A stretch of DNA of 64,000 bases from UBA493 sp035655435 (GCA_035655435.1 DASRUN010000066.1:1-64000); one strand, 5' to 3'; numbered from the stretch's first letter, positions 1-7,576 are shown. The notes: generated from the letters alone by a model not told the origin. A program made the numbers and translations.

Positions 1-157
1 TTTGTAAGGCGCGTCGCCGCGGAGCGGCGCGCCGACTGACGTCTTGCAGTAAGAAACAGGCGTAAACTACAAAAAAAAATAGTGTCGTGATTCATCTGCC
101 CGCTAAAGCGGGCAAAGGGTTCTCACGATAGGACGCTAAAAAGCGCTAAATTGTGAC
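1..157. other. Non-coding start of window with two hairpins
   Basis: I see no convincing gene here. Around 10-33 there is a very GC-rich inverted repeat (CGCCGC/GCGGCG arms with a 3-nt loop). At about 97-114 there is a perfect 8-bp hairpin (TGCCCGCT/AGCGGGCA, 2-nt loop). The GC-rich patch contrasts with the AT-rich surroundings and could be the end of an RNA gene or repeat lying mostly outside the window. Confidence 0.4.
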
Positions 158-691
158 ATGCCAATAACCCCTTCTGAACGTAGACATACAATGAAAGAAG
201 TGCCTCGTTTAGATACGCACCATATTACAATTGCAGGAAAAATTCCACTAGAAGTTTTAAAGAGAATTCAGAAAGGCGAAACAGTAACCCATAACGGGTT
301 TGAAATTAGAATGTTTTCACATCCGGTAAGTTACAATGACGAAGATAAAATAGTTAAATACCACAAAAAAATACCTGGTTTTCAAAAAGATTATTGGGAT
401 GAAAAAGGGGAAGTGAATAGAGAACACATACATATTTTGGAGATACAAGATGCTGAACACCAAGTTCATTACTATAAATTACCATATAATTACGAAACAG
501 ACGAACTTTCTTTTTCACGAAGCCGCATACTAGCCGATTGGGAAAGAGAGATGATAGAGGAAGATGCAGGGAAAGGAATGAAATCAATAAGAGAACAAAG
601 ATGGAAAAACATGAGACGAGAAAAAACCAGAAAAACAAGATTGAAAAAAATAATAAAGGGAAGAATGAAAAAACTGAGAGAATCCCATTAA
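158..691 (+). CDS. Hypothetical basic protein, 177 aa
   Basis: I do not recognise a family. The reading frame is open for 177 codons. An alternative in-frame ATG at 191 would remove 11 residues. The first two thirds look like a mixed globular domain with several aromatic and His residues (HIHILEIQDAEHQVHYY). The last 45 residues are extremely rich in Lys and Arg, which suggests nucleic acid or ribosome contact. There is no signal peptide or membrane segment. It stands alone, upstream of vapBC. It could be a standalone accessory gene; function unknown. Confidence 0.55.
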   Translation: MPITPSERRHTMKEVPRLDTHHITIAGKIPLEVLKRIQKGETVTHNGFEIRMFSHPVSYNDEDKIVKYHKKIPGFQKDYWDEKGEVNREHIHILEIQDAEHQVHYYKLPYNYETDELSFSRSRILADWEREMIEEDAGKGMKSIREQRWKNMRREKTRKTRLKKIIKGRMKKLRESH

Positions 692-744
692 AATCTTACG
701 TCGCACCGGCAATGAGGTTCAACAACATTTAAATATAACTGTCA

Positions 745-760
745 GTATAATTTATTATAC
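745..760. promoter_or_regulatory. Palindromic operator of vapBC
   Basis: GTATAAT-TT-ATTATAC is a perfect 7+7 bp palindrome. It lies between an AT-rich TATA-like box (about 728-737) and the vapB start at 771, with a Shine-Dalgarno-like AGGTGA at 761-766. AbrB-type antitoxins normally bind such palindromes and autorepress their operon, so this is the likely operator (inference from position and symmetry). Confidence 0.6.
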
Positions 761-770
761 AGGTGATTTA

Positions 771-968
771 ATGGAATTTGTTACGAGGGCAAGAAAGGTT
801 GGCGGTTCACTGATGGTCACGATTGAAAAGAAAGTCGCTGAGGAACTGGACATTCATGAGAATGACGAGATTGAAATAGAAGTGAAAAAAAGGAAAAAAA
901 GTTTTTTTGGCGCCTTGAAAGGAATAGGCCCGTTTACGGAGGAAGATAGAATTGATTTCAGAGAATAA
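771..968 (+). CDS. vapB: AbrB/SpoVT-type antitoxin (VapB)
   Basis: A 65-aa protein whose first 45 residues fit the swapped-hairpin AbrB/MazE fold (FVTRARKVGGSLMVTIEKKVAEELDI, then a DEIEIEV strand). The tail (residues 47-65, GIGPFTEEDR...) is the typical toxin-neutralising segment. It overlaps the PIN-domain gene that follows by 17 bp, the standard antitoxin-toxin arrangement, so the two are translated together. It is expected to bind the palindrome at 745-760 and the VapC active site. The family assignment is clear; the toxin target is unknown. Confidence 0.85.
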   Translation: MEFVTRARKVGGSLMVTIEKKVAEELDIHENDEIEIEVKKRKKSFFGALKGIGPFTEEDRIDFRE

Positions 969-1347
969 TTTCCTCATGGATTCAAGTGCTTGGATAGAGT
1001 ACCTAGATGCAAGCCCACTTGGAGCCAAAGTGACAAAATATTTAGAAAATAAAAAATACACGATTATAACTCCAAACATAGTAACTGCAGAAGTGATTAG
1101 CAAAGCGGCTAGGAAAGGAAAAGATGCAGGAATTGCAATCCAAGCTATAAAAACACTTTCAAGAGAATCAAAAGAAAATGTGCGAGATTATATAAAAGCG
1201 GGCCTAAGTCATGCTGAAATGAGAAAAAGTCATTCAAATATAAGCTTGGCGGATGCAATAATTCTCGTCCTCGCAGAAAAAAACAAAGCAAAAATAATTA
1301 CAAAAGATTACCACCTAAAAGGAAAAAACACTATTTTCCTGGAGTAA
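952..1347 (+). CDS. vapC: PIN-domain toxin (VapC), probable ribonuclease
   Basis: A 131-aa PIN domain. The N-terminal acidic residue is in FLMDSSAWIEYL, a middle Glu in TAEVISKA, and a C-terminal Asp in LADAIILVLA followed by AKIITKD. These match the acidic cluster that holds Mg2+ in VapC RNases. The frame opens with TTG at 952, inside vapB; an ATG at 976 would start at MDSSAW and remove the first strand, so the overlapping TTG is preferred. Substrate RNA cannot be predicted. The pair is complete and probably active. Confidence 0.85.
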   Translation: MISENNFLMDSSAWIEYLDASPLGAKVTKYLENKKYTIITPNIVTAEVISKAARKGKDAGIAIQAIKTLSRESKENVRDYIKAGLSHAEMRKSHSNISLADAIILVLAEKNKAKIITKDYHLKGKNTIFLE

Positions 1348-1409
1348 TTCAATTAAATTTCACATTTCTTCCGACAACCAATAAATACTACTTTTGAGCT
1401 TTATTCTGC

Positions 1410-2084
1410 ATGCACGAAAGTCATATTGAGGATCTTGTAGCAAGATATGTAAAAGATGGGGATGTTGTTTCCATTGGAAGCTCGGATTTGGGGGAAAAGT
1501 TTTTGAAAAAACTCGCGCTTGCTTTGGCACATGAACATATTCCAATTGATCATGTGGAATTCATTCCAACTTCCATGAGAAATGCGGCAATTGCCTCCAC
1601 ACTTGGAATTCCGATAGCGGACATTAATGAACGCGAGGTTGATGTTGCATTGGAATTTGTTGATCTCATTGATGAGAATTATAATTTCATAAAAAGAAAC
1701 AGCCTTTCTTTTGTTAGGGATAAAATGATTGCACAGAGTGCGGGAATTTTGATTGCGATTGCCGATGAAGGAAATATGGTGAAAAAATTGAGGGGAATGA
1801 TTCCTTTTGAAATAGCAACTTTTGGTTGGAAAAGAACCATGAACCAATTGGATTCACTTGGAACCGCTTCTAGGAGAATGAATGGGGAAACCCCATTCAA
1901 AACCGAAACCGGGAATTATGTAATTGATGTGGATGTTGATCATGTTTTCAGTTATGAAGATTTGGAGTTTGAATCAAAGCAGATTCCGGGTGTTTTGGAA
2001 ACCGGGTTGTTCATTGGGTTTGCGGATAAAATAATTTTACACGGGAAAAAAATACAGCTTTTGAGCAGGACCGAGTTTAAGTAA
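1410..2084 (+). CDS. rpiA: Ribose-5-phosphate isomerase A-like protein, divergent
   Basis: 224 aa with the RpiA layout: an early IGSSDLG phosphate loop, DLIDE (residues about 86-90) where RpiA has DGADE, then a Lys, a PFEI strand, RRMNGETPFKTETGNYVID, and IPGVLETGLFIGFAD. Known RpiA interconverts ribose-5-P and ribulose-5-P. The glycine-rich KGRGGAL loop is replaced by KRNSLSF, and the catalytic Glu position appears to be Asp (FVRDKMIA). The fold is convincing; full isomerase activity is not assured. The gene stands alone, upstream of a tRNA. Confidence 0.75.
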   Translation: MHESHIEDLVARYVKDGDVVSIGSSDLGEKFLKKLALALAHEHIPIDHVEFIPTSMRNAAIASTLGIPIADINEREVDVALEFVDLIDENYNFIKRNSLSFVRDKMIAQSAGILIAIADEGNMVKKLRGMIPFEIATFGWKRTMNQLDSLGTASRRMNGETPFKTETGNYVIDVDVDHVFSYEDLEFESKQIPGVLETGLFIGFADKIILHGKKIQLLSRTEFK

Positions 2085-2138
2085 ATTTATAAGGCTTTCA
2101 AGGGCAAAAATTCTAAGATATTAAAGCAAATTTTTTAA

Positions 2139-2212
2139 GTCGGTGTAACTCAGCCTGGTAGAGTGACGGTTTCATACGCCGTATGCCGGCGGTTCAAATC
2201 CGCCCACCGACA
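2139..2212 (+). tRNA. tRNA with CAT anticodon (elongator Met or Ile2)
   Basis: A complete cloverleaf of 74 nt: acceptor GTCGGTG/CACCGAC, D arm ACTC/GAGT, anticodon stem ACGGT/GCCGT with loop TTCATAC, T arm GGCGG/CCGCC, discriminator A. CCA is not encoded. The lack of GGG/CCC in the anticodon stem argues against the initiator. Elongator Met and C34-modified Ile cannot be separated by eye. Confidence 0.93.
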
Positions 2213-2271
2213 CTTTGCATTTTTTAAAAAAATCAATGATTGTGATCGGCGTGCGAATCGTGCGCATGGCT

Positions 2272-2493
2272 TTAGTTTTTGGTTTCTTTGTAAGGACCGT
2301 TTTTCCATTTTTGGGGGAGCCTTAGAACATAAACAACCAGAAACATGTAAAGCAATGCGATGAAAAATCCCGGAATAGTGAAAATTATTTTTCCAAATTC
2401 AAATACAGAAAAAATGCTGAGGATCCAGAAAAAAAATATAAGCGCTAAACCCCAGTAAAGGCTGTCAACAACTGTCTTGAAAACAAGCCCCAT
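2272..2493 (-). CDS. Small membrane protein (2 TM), last of a 4-gene operon
   Basis: 73 aa with two hydrophobic stretches (about 12-31 and 35-58) and a charged, Lys-rich C-terminus that would be cytoplasmic. It begins directly after the stop codon of the upstream membrane gene, so the two are almost certainly translated from one mRNA. I do not recognise the family. Its role must be tied to the three other small membrane proteins of the operon, perhaps as a subunit of one complex (inference). Confidence 0.6.
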   Translation of the reverse strand: MGLVFKTVVDSLYWGLALIFFFWILSIFSVFEFGKIIFTIPGFFIALLYMFLVVYVLRLPQKWKNGPYKETKN

Positions 2494-2856
2494 TTAGAAC
2501 AACCCCAAAGCCGCTGCGGCAAAAGTAATATAGAAGACCAGTACGTAAAACAATGGAATTAAGTGCTGGCTATCTTTTGTGTTTTCGAGGAAGAGCAATA
2601 CAGCCATTCTCCCCAAGTAGAGGAAAAACAATCCTATGGCAGTGTAGATACTAAAGCCCACAATGTCGAAGATATCAGTTGTAAGAAGAATAATGAAAGA
2701 GAAAACCAATGCATATTCAATGAAACTTCTTCTGTCGGAGAAAAAATATCCTGCGGCTATGAATCCGAAAACCCAGAATAAATTATTCATGACAACGTCT
2801 ACCAAAAACATAATATCCAGATTCAGGATTGCGTCAATTATTGGATAGAGGCTCAT
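2494..2856 (-). CDS. Small multi-spanning membrane protein, paralogue of the first operon gene
   Basis: 120 aa, about four transmembrane segments. It aligns along its whole length with the protein encoded at 3050-3421: NLDIMFLVDVVMNNLFWVFG against SLDIGFFIDLFFDNLFFFFA, then FSDRRSFIEYALVF against FVEKKDTFFYVLIL. The two therefore come from a duplication inside the operon. Its ATG overlaps the stop of the preceding gene by 4 nt. No known family recognised; a hetero-oligomeric membrane complex is plausible. Confidence 0.65.
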   Translation of the reverse strand: MSLYPIIDAILNLDIMFLVDVVMNNLFWVFGFIAAGYFFSDRRSFIEYALVFSFIILLTTDIFDIVGFSIYTAIGLFFLYLGRMAVLLFLENTKDSQHLIPLFYVLVFYITFAAAALGLF

Positions 2857-3053
2857 TTTTTCTCGTCCTCCGAAATCGATCCAAGGTTAAGTATTGTGTC
2901 TGCTTGGCTGGCTAAAAAAATCGCGAGAAGAGATAATGCCGAAAATGATTCTAATCCTAATGTTCCCGGATAAAAAAATTCTCCGATAATTATGAGTAAC
3001 AAAAAACCAAGAAAGTAGTAAAGACCCAGAACAAATAATTTGAAAATGTTCAT
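2853..3053 (-). CDS. Small membrane protein (2 TM)
   Basis: 66 aa, two hydrophobic helices (residues about 4-27 and 36-53) joined by a short loop, with an acidic and basic C-terminal tail (ISEDEKK). It is sandwiched between the two paralogous four-helix proteins and overlaps both by 4 nt (ATGA), so all are translationally coupled. I do not recognise it. Confidence 0.6.
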   Translation of the reverse strand: MNIFKLFVLGLYYFLGFLLLIIIGEFFYPGTLGLESFSALSLLAIFLASQADTILNLGSISEDEKK

Positions 3054-3421
3054 AATTTTCCACCAAGAACAAAGTTGAATATTACGTACGCAACATAAAA
3101 TTGAATTGTTGTAATGATGATAGTGTATTTTCTTAGCGAAGGAACCGATTCAGCAAAAGCTACTACTGCAAGTTTTGTAATGTAATAAACTATCAAAAAA
3201 GATGCAGACAAAAATGTAAGACCGGTGAACGTTTCAATATCCTCAAAGGCCCAGAGCACAATCAACAGAATCAGAACGTAAAAAAACGTGTCTTTTTTTT
3301 CCACAAAAATATGTATTAGTACATAAAACGCAAAAAAGAAGAATAAATTGTCAAAAAAGAGATCAATAAAGAAACCGATGTCTAAGCTGATCACTGAGTG
3401 AAGTACTTCTAGAAGACCCAT
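3050..3421 (-). CDS. Small multi-spanning membrane protein, first gene of operon
   Basis: 123 aa, four predicted membrane helices rich in Phe. It is the paralogue of the protein at 2494-2856. A TATA-like element (ATATATT, about 3437-3443) lies upstream on this strand. As first gene it likely defines the operon. Family unknown. The pattern of two related four-helix proteins alternating with two two-helix proteins is what makes this operon notable. Confidence 0.65.
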   Translation of the reverse strand: MGLLEVLHSVISLDIGFFIDLFFDNLFFFFAFYVLIHIFVEKKDTFFYVLILLIVLWAFEDIETFTGLTFLSASFLIVYYITKLAVVAFAESVPSLRKYTIIITTIQFYVAYVIFNFVLGGKL

Positions 3422-3496
3422 TCAAACCCCTCGGAAATGTATATATTGGAGCCAAAAACGTATATAATAGTAACTTTTTCACGAAAAAGAGTTATT

Positions 3497-4297
3497 TTAG
3501 TAGTTTTGGAGGGCTTTTTCGGCGTTTAACCGGTTCCAAATTACAAGAATTTTATTGGCATAATGGTTTCCGGTTGAATCTCCAAGGCTCTTTGCAGAAC
3601 CCCTGCCCCTATTATAAGCAGCCCATCTCCTGAAAGGGGTTTGATATTCTTTGTTTGGAGGATGCTGTTTTAACCACAAAAAAGTCCTTACAATGCCCTC
3701 AATATTTTGAACCGGGTCAAACGGATCAATTATTGTTATTGGGTGCTCCGGTAAATTCTTTAGAGTTTCAATTTGAGAGGGCATTAACTGCCCAAACCCC
3801 GCATCCCCTGCTTTTCCCCTGGCATTTGGATTGTAATGGGATTCGTGTTCTATAACAGCCAAAATTTCGTGCGGGTCAACAAATTCAACACCACTTGAAT
3901 TATATTTTCTGCATTCTTCCGCCACAAGAATTTTAATGTCGTGAACAAGCTCCGGCGGAACATTTCTGAGGTCAAACGCATTGGTTGTGAAGCGCACTCC
4001 ATAGGCGCGGGCAAATTCCTCGCCTTTAAGCCCCGGTCTGAAAATTTTGAATTTTTGCGGAGAACGAATAACGTGAATTTTTTCCCTTTTAATTATTTCT
4101 TCCGGCTCAATTGCTTTTAACTCGACATTGTTACGAATTGATTTTTGACCCAAATTTCCTGCAGGCATATTTGAGTTCGGCCTTAGGTTTCTTCCAACAC
4201 CCAAACCCGCCAGAAATGCAGAGATTCCCGTAGCTGCTGAAGCGCCCAAAAATTGGCGCCTTGTAATTCCTGACCCTTTTGAATTTCTTTTTGGCAT
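3497..4297 (-). CDS. Tat-exported lytic transglycosylase (SLT family)
   Basis: 266 aa. Residues 11-36 form a twin-arginine signal (RRQFLG at 13-18, then an Ala/Gly-rich hydrophobic run). Residues about 140-255 are a soluble lytic transglycosylase domain: AVIEHESHYNP with the catalytic Glu at 152, GFGQLMP at 167-173 and AAYNRG at 226-231, all in family order. Known SLT enzymes cleave the MurNAc-GlcNAc bond of peptidoglycan, which archaea lack. The linker (40-138) is unrecognised. A role against bacterial walls, as predator, competitor or symbiont factor, is the natural inference. The gene stands alone between the membrane operon and tRNA-Glu. Confidence 0.88.
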   Translation of the reverse strand: MPKRNSKGSGITRRQFLGASAATGISAFLAGLGVGRNLRPNSNMPAGNLGQKSIRNNVELKAIEPEEIIKREKIHVIRSPQKFKIFRPGLKGEEFARAYGVRFTTNAFDLRNVPPELVHDIKILVAEECRKYNSSGVEFVDPHEILAVIEHESHYNPNARGKAGDAGFGQLMPSQIETLKNLPEHPITIIDPFDPVQNIEGIVRTFLWLKQHPPNKEYQTPFRRWAAYNRGRGSAKSLGDSTGNHYANKILVIWNRLNAEKALQNY

Positions 4298-4389
4298 TTA
4301 ATCAAAAAAATAACTCTTTTTTCCTTTAAAATACTCGCGCTTTAGGACGGCGGTTTTTTAAGAGATTCAGGGGAAATTTCTTATCTTAG

Positions 4390-4517
4390 TTTCTTTCTTT
4401 TTTCGTAAAGAAACCCTGTGCTTTTTCTTTTGGTACAGCTTCCTTCCAGAAGTGAAGATTCTGGGAGGCCTCGCAGAACTTTGTTCTGCAAGGTTCTTTT
4501 CACGAAAAAGAAAAGGT
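4390..4517. repeat. Hairpin-rich non-coding stretch before tRNA-Glu
   Basis: Of the gap 4298-4519, this part holds three inverted repeats: GTTTCTTT/AAAGAAAC (about 4389-4414), GCAGAAC/GTTCTGC with a 3-nt loop (about 4473-4489), and TTCTTTT/AAAAGAA (about 4495-4514). The borders TTTTTCTTTTGGTACAG (left) and GAAAAAGAAAAGGTG (right) resemble those of an insert at 25.86-25.91 kb in front of ribH, so this may be a small dispersed repeat. No coding frame is convincing. Confidence 0.4.
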
Positions 4518-4519
4518 GT

Positions 4520-4594
4520 GCCCCGATCGTCTAGCCCGGTCAAGGATGTCACCCTCTCACGGTGAAAACACGGGTTCAAATCCCGTTCGGGGCA
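4520..4594 (+). tRNA. tRNA-Glu (CTC)
   Basis: 75-nt cloverleaf: acceptor GCCCCGA/TCGGGGC, D arm with CTAGCCCGGTCAAGG, anticodon stem TCACC/GGTGA around CTCTCAC (anticodon CTC), T arm CGGGT-TCAAATC-CCG, discriminator A. CCA is not encoded. No intron. Confidence 0.94.
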
Positions 4595-4763
4595 CTTTTT
4601 TGTTTCCTACGGGAAACAAAAACCTGCACTAAAAGGAAAATGGCACTTCACACTACAGTTAGAAAACAAGGGTATGCCAACGGCTTAATACCATATATAA
4701 TATTACACTACTTTTTCACTACTTTTGGTAAAGTTTAAATATTTGTCTGGCAATATATTTGTA

Positions 4764-5048
4764 ATGGATGTCTTCTGGTCTGTTCACGCAAAGGAGAGAT
4801 TTATTGAAAGGTCTTTACTTTACGGTTTTTCCAGAACAGAATTGGAGCAAGTTATCAGAAAGCAGCAGGTAAGAATTGATTGTGGGTTTGATGATAAATA
4901 CAGGAAACAAAAGTTTGAAACCATTGGAGTAGTCAATAGTAAGTTCTTTACTGTTCAGAAGGCTGAAGATAGGAAAAAAATTATTGTCATAACTTTATGG
5001 GAATCAAGTCAAAAGGAGGTTGATTTATGGTTATCAAAACAAAAATGA
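4764..5048 (+). CDS. DUF4258-type toxin candidate
   Basis: From the ATG at 4764, 94 aa. The HAKERFIERSLLYGFSRTELEQVI segment matches the DUF4258 pattern (HAxxRxxER...), a RelE/BrnT-like fold often found as the toxin of small modules. An in-frame TTG at 4725 would extend it, but a TATA box (TTTAAATA, 4734-4741) lies about 25 nt upstream of 4764, which supports a leaderless start there. It overlaps the next gene by 22 bp. The following gene encodes a zinc-finger/AbrB-like protein, so toxin-antitoxin order is reversed (toxin first), as in mqsRA-like loci. Confidence 0.7.
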   Translation: MDVFWSVHAKERFIERSLLYGFSRTELEQVIRKQQVRIDCGFDDKYRKQKFETIGVVNSKFFTVQKAEDRKKIIVITLWESSQKEVDLWLSKQK

Positions 5049-5380
5049 ATTGCCCTGTTTGCAACGGGGGCGCTGTTCTGAAGAAAGCAACAACTAAACT
5101 TTTCAATGGTTTAATTGTGTTGAAGGATGAACCGTTGTACGAGTGCATGAAATGCGGTGAACAATTTGCCACCGGCAAGATGGTTGATGAGAGCATAAAG
5201 CGCGCAAAAAAGGCGTTTGTATTCAACAGGCAAATAATCTCTACCGGCGGCAGCCTCGGAATAACATTCCCTTCGGATTTGTCCGAATATTATAAATTAG
5301 GCAAGGGAAAAAACGTAAGCATCATTCCCGAAAATGAGAATACGATAAAAATAATCACGCACAATAAAAAGAATTTGTGA
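5027..5380 (+). CDS. YgiT-type zinc finger antitoxin with AbrB-like C-terminus
   Basis: 117 aa. Residues 5-48 are a YgiT-type zinc ribbon (CPVC ... CMKCGE, two CxxC pairs flanking a T-x-x-x-F-N-G strand). Residues about 72-112 (IISTGGSLGITFPSDLSEYYKLGKGKNV) look like an AbrB/SpoVT DNA-binding hairpin. MqsA antitoxins pair the same zinc finger with an HTH; here the DNA-binding part is AbrB-like instead. It overlaps the DUF4258 gene and probably neutralises it and represses the promoter at 4734. Confidence 0.75.
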   Translation: MVIKTKMNCPVCNGGAVLKKATTKLFNGLIVLKDEPLYECMKCGEQFATGKMVDESIKRAKKAFVFNRQIISTGGSLGITFPSDLSEYYKLGKGKNVSIIPENENTIKIITHNKKNL

Positions 5381-5422
5381 ATCTAACCATATGGAAATTC
5401 TGGATTCACACTAAAAATAATT

Positions 5423-6067
5423 TCACTTCAACCCGGCAATAGAGTCCAGGAATTCGTGCGAATTTATTTCCCCGATCAAATGGTTTTCGAATAAAACCAC
5501 GCCTTTTTCCGGCCACGCGGGCCAAACAGAAGTAAAGCCTTTTTCGCGCAACGAATCACAATACTCTTTTATTTGTTCAAAGTGCATCCAACTTGCATCC
5601 ACATATGATTTTTTTTCATCCTTGAAATGCAATCCTTCGCAGAATTTGTATTCATTCGCATAATCGGAAATTGCTTTATCTGAAATGAACGGGAACATTC
5701 TGCATTCTAATGGGCGCTCGGAGTATATTCCGCATCCCGGAAGTTCTTTATTATAAAATTCACAAAAGCCATCTTCTTTTCTTTTGAAAACTATTGCGGG
5801 AACGGCAATGAAAAAATTCGGCAAAAACCCATTCACGGATTCTATTGAATCGCAAATATGCTTTGGCATTAAGGTGCTGCTCACAACAATTTTATCCTGG
5901 GAATATTCTCTTGCAAAAAGATGCAAAAATAATTGGCAGTGAGTTTCAATGAATTCCTTTTTTGTTTCGCCCAAAAACTTCGCCTGGCGATTGACCTCTT
6001 CCGGCAAAGAAACAATGTAATAGCGTTTGCAGCACTCTCCGCAGCGCTGGCACTCGAAGTTCAGCAT
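5423..6067 (-). CDS. YkgJ-family cysteine cluster protein
   Basis: 214 aa. The N-terminal CQRCGECCKRYY plus later CEFYN, CGIYSERPLECRMFPF are the signature of the CxxCxxCC zinc/iron-chelating family (YkgJ/UPF0153), proposed to bind a metal centre through the clustered Cys. No signal peptide or membrane segment. It converges with the zinc-finger antitoxin gene and diverges from the gene at 6223. Biochemical role unknown in the family. Confidence 0.8.
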   Translation of the reverse strand: MLNFECQRCGECCKRYYIVSLPEEVNRQAKFLGETKKEFIETHCQLFLHLFAREYSQDKIVVSSTLMPKHICDSIESVNGFLPNFFIAVPAIVFKRKEDGFCEFYNKELPGCGIYSERPLECRMFPFISDKAISDYANEYKFCEGLHFKDEKKSYVDASWMHFEQIKEYCDSLREKGFTSVWPAWPEKGVVLFENHLIGEINSHEFLDSIAGLK

Positions 6068-6222
6068 AATAACTACTTATAGATTAATTCCCCAGAACAT
6101 TCTTTTAATGCCTAATAGTGGAGAAACACCAGACGAAAATAAGTTAAATTTCTAAAATACGATTTTTAGCTTACTTTTTTAGAAAATGAAGGTTTTAAAT
6201 TTCACAAAATCCTCTTTGTTTT

Positions 6223-6972
6223 ATGCCTATTAGAACACCATTTGGTACAAGCAAAAGCGGAAGGCGCAACAATAGAGGATTCACTCCATTCAAATATTTC
6301 CGCGGAGATAAGAATGAAATATTGGAGTTATCGCCTTCCGAATTGGTAAAAAGATTTCAAGAATTAGGGATTAAATTTAGTGACCAAGAAGGCGGAGAAG
6401 ATAATGCCAACTATTTTCAGACACAAATACGCAACAATTTAGATTTACTCAATAGAAGCGTCCCTTTAAAGCCGCTTGAAATTTTTACAAAAGACGGGGT
6501 AATTTTTTTTCAAATGAAAATAATGCCGGACAGAAAATTGTATATACGACAAGCCCCACTAGCCCATGGAATACACGGAAACCATCAATTACCTTCCTTT
6601 GAAGCATTGGAAAAAATATTGAAAGAAGGATTTCTAGGAAATTTTGACCCAAATGTCGTGTTGGATTTAAGCAGAAAAACATCCGGATTGCGTGACAAAG
6701 ATAAAAGAGTCGGGAAAATAACATTTGGGGACAAATATACTATTGAGTTGATGGCACCTTCTGAAATAACTGAACACACGCATATGCGGCAAGTTAAAAC
6801 TATGCTGCCTCAATCATTTGTAAGTAAGGCCGCCCCCCAACAAATTTTAAAAGTAAAAATAAAAATAGATAAACGTCTCCCAAAAGAACAAATTGCTGCA
6901 AAAAAAGCTTTTTATAAAGAACATTTAAAGGGTTGGCCAATTGCATTTGAAATTGCGGACAGTCTTTTTTAG
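6223..6972 (+). CDS. Hypothetical protein, 249 aa
   Basis: I do not recognise it. It begins with a basic, Gly/Asn-rich stretch (FGTSKSGRRNNRGFTPFKYF), then a mainly alpha/beta soluble region. A segment SFEALEKILKEGFLG is followed by VVLDLSRKTSG and a Lys-rich C-terminal half ending WPIAFEIADSLF. No membrane segments. A TATA-like TTTTAAATTTC precedes the start at about 6190-6200. It is single-gene, followed by tRNA-Thr. Confidence 0.6.
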   Translation: MPIRTPFGTSKSGRRNNRGFTPFKYFRGDKNEILELSPSELVKRFQELGIKFSDQEGGEDNANYFQTQIRNNLDLLNRSVPLKPLEIFTKDGVIFFQMKIMPDRKLYIRQAPLAHGIHGNHQLPSFEALEKILKEGFLGNFDPNVVLDLSRKTSGLRDKDKRVGKITFGDKYTIELMAPSEITEHTHMRQVKTMLPQSFVSKAAPQQILKVKIKIDKRLPKEQIAAKKAFYKEHLKGWPIAFEIADSLF

Positions 6973-7018
6973 GGCAAATAAAAGATTTTATAAACGATCT
7001 CTAACCCAATAAAACAGC

Positions 7019-7107
7019 GCCCTCGTGGCTCAGTGGTAGAGCGGCGGTTTTGTAACCCGAAAGGGCAAACTAACCGCAGGTCGTGGGTTCAATCCCCACC
7101 GAGGGCT
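7019..7107 (+). tRNA. tRNA-Thr (TGT) with a 17-nt intron
   Basis: Acceptor GCCCTCG/CGAGGGC, D arm GCTC/GAGC, anticodon stem GCGGT/ACCGC, T arm GTGGG/CCCAC, discriminator T. Between the anticodon-stem strands are 24 nt instead of 7; the extra 17 nt (from about 7055) follow position 37, the canonical archaeal intron site. Anticodon TGT. Splicing would need the archaeal endonuclease and a ligase such as the RtcB at 55.4 kb. A TATA-like TTTTATAAA lies at about 6985. Confidence 0.92.
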
Positions 7108-7199
7108 TATCTCCATGCAATGGAGATAACTGTCGCGCCCAACAGCCGAAACTGTTGTTTTACACCAAGATATTTAAAGCAAGAAAACCTAATTTTTGC

Positions 7200-7532
7200 A
7201 TGATCCCCGGAAAAAGGAAAATAAATTCAAGAGTATATCCGAGTTCTGCAATTGGAAAAGATAACAAGATTAGAGGCTTAATCCCGGTTGTCAACTTTGG
7301 GGGCAAAAGCGGAAGAGACAGTCACAGGAAGAGTTTTAGATTTGAGGATTTCAGAAAACTAAAAGAGCGGGTGGAAAAAGAATTTCCAAAAGAAGGTTAC
7401 GAAATAACAATAGAAAAAGTTATAACTGAAAAAGGACTAGATGATGGAAAAATCATTAAAATCAGAAGAAACGGAGTAGAAATCGGCAGTTCGGAATATA
7501 ATACGGTTCTCAGCACAATTTATAAGGAATAA
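7200..7532 (+). CDS. Hypothetical protein, 110 aa
   Basis: The frame is open further upstream into the tRNA, so I start it at ATG 7200, which lies about 25 nt after a TATA-like GATATTTAAA (7168-7177). The product is a small basic protein (MIPGKRKINSRVYPSSAIG..., then an EFPKEGYEITIEKVI strand-rich half). No known motif or membrane segment. Family unknown. Confidence 0.55.
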   Translation: MIPGKRKINSRVYPSSAIGKDNKIRGLIPVVNFGGKSGRDSHRKSFRFEDFRKLKERVEKEFPKEGYEITIEKVITEKGLDDGKIIKIRRNGVEIGSSEYNTVLSTIYKE

Positions 7533-7576
7533 AAGCTAAAAATATTAATAAAAAATTGAAAAAATGTGATATTTAC

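Noticed and set aside
2563..2848. Plus-strand ORFs opposite the small membrane operon
   Set aside because: The minus-strand frames are tightly coupled, hydrophobic and paralogous to each other; the plus-strand products are compositional shadows.
4367..4579. Minus-strand ORF over tRNA-Glu
   Set aside because: It reads through a tRNA gene and hairpins; no coding features.
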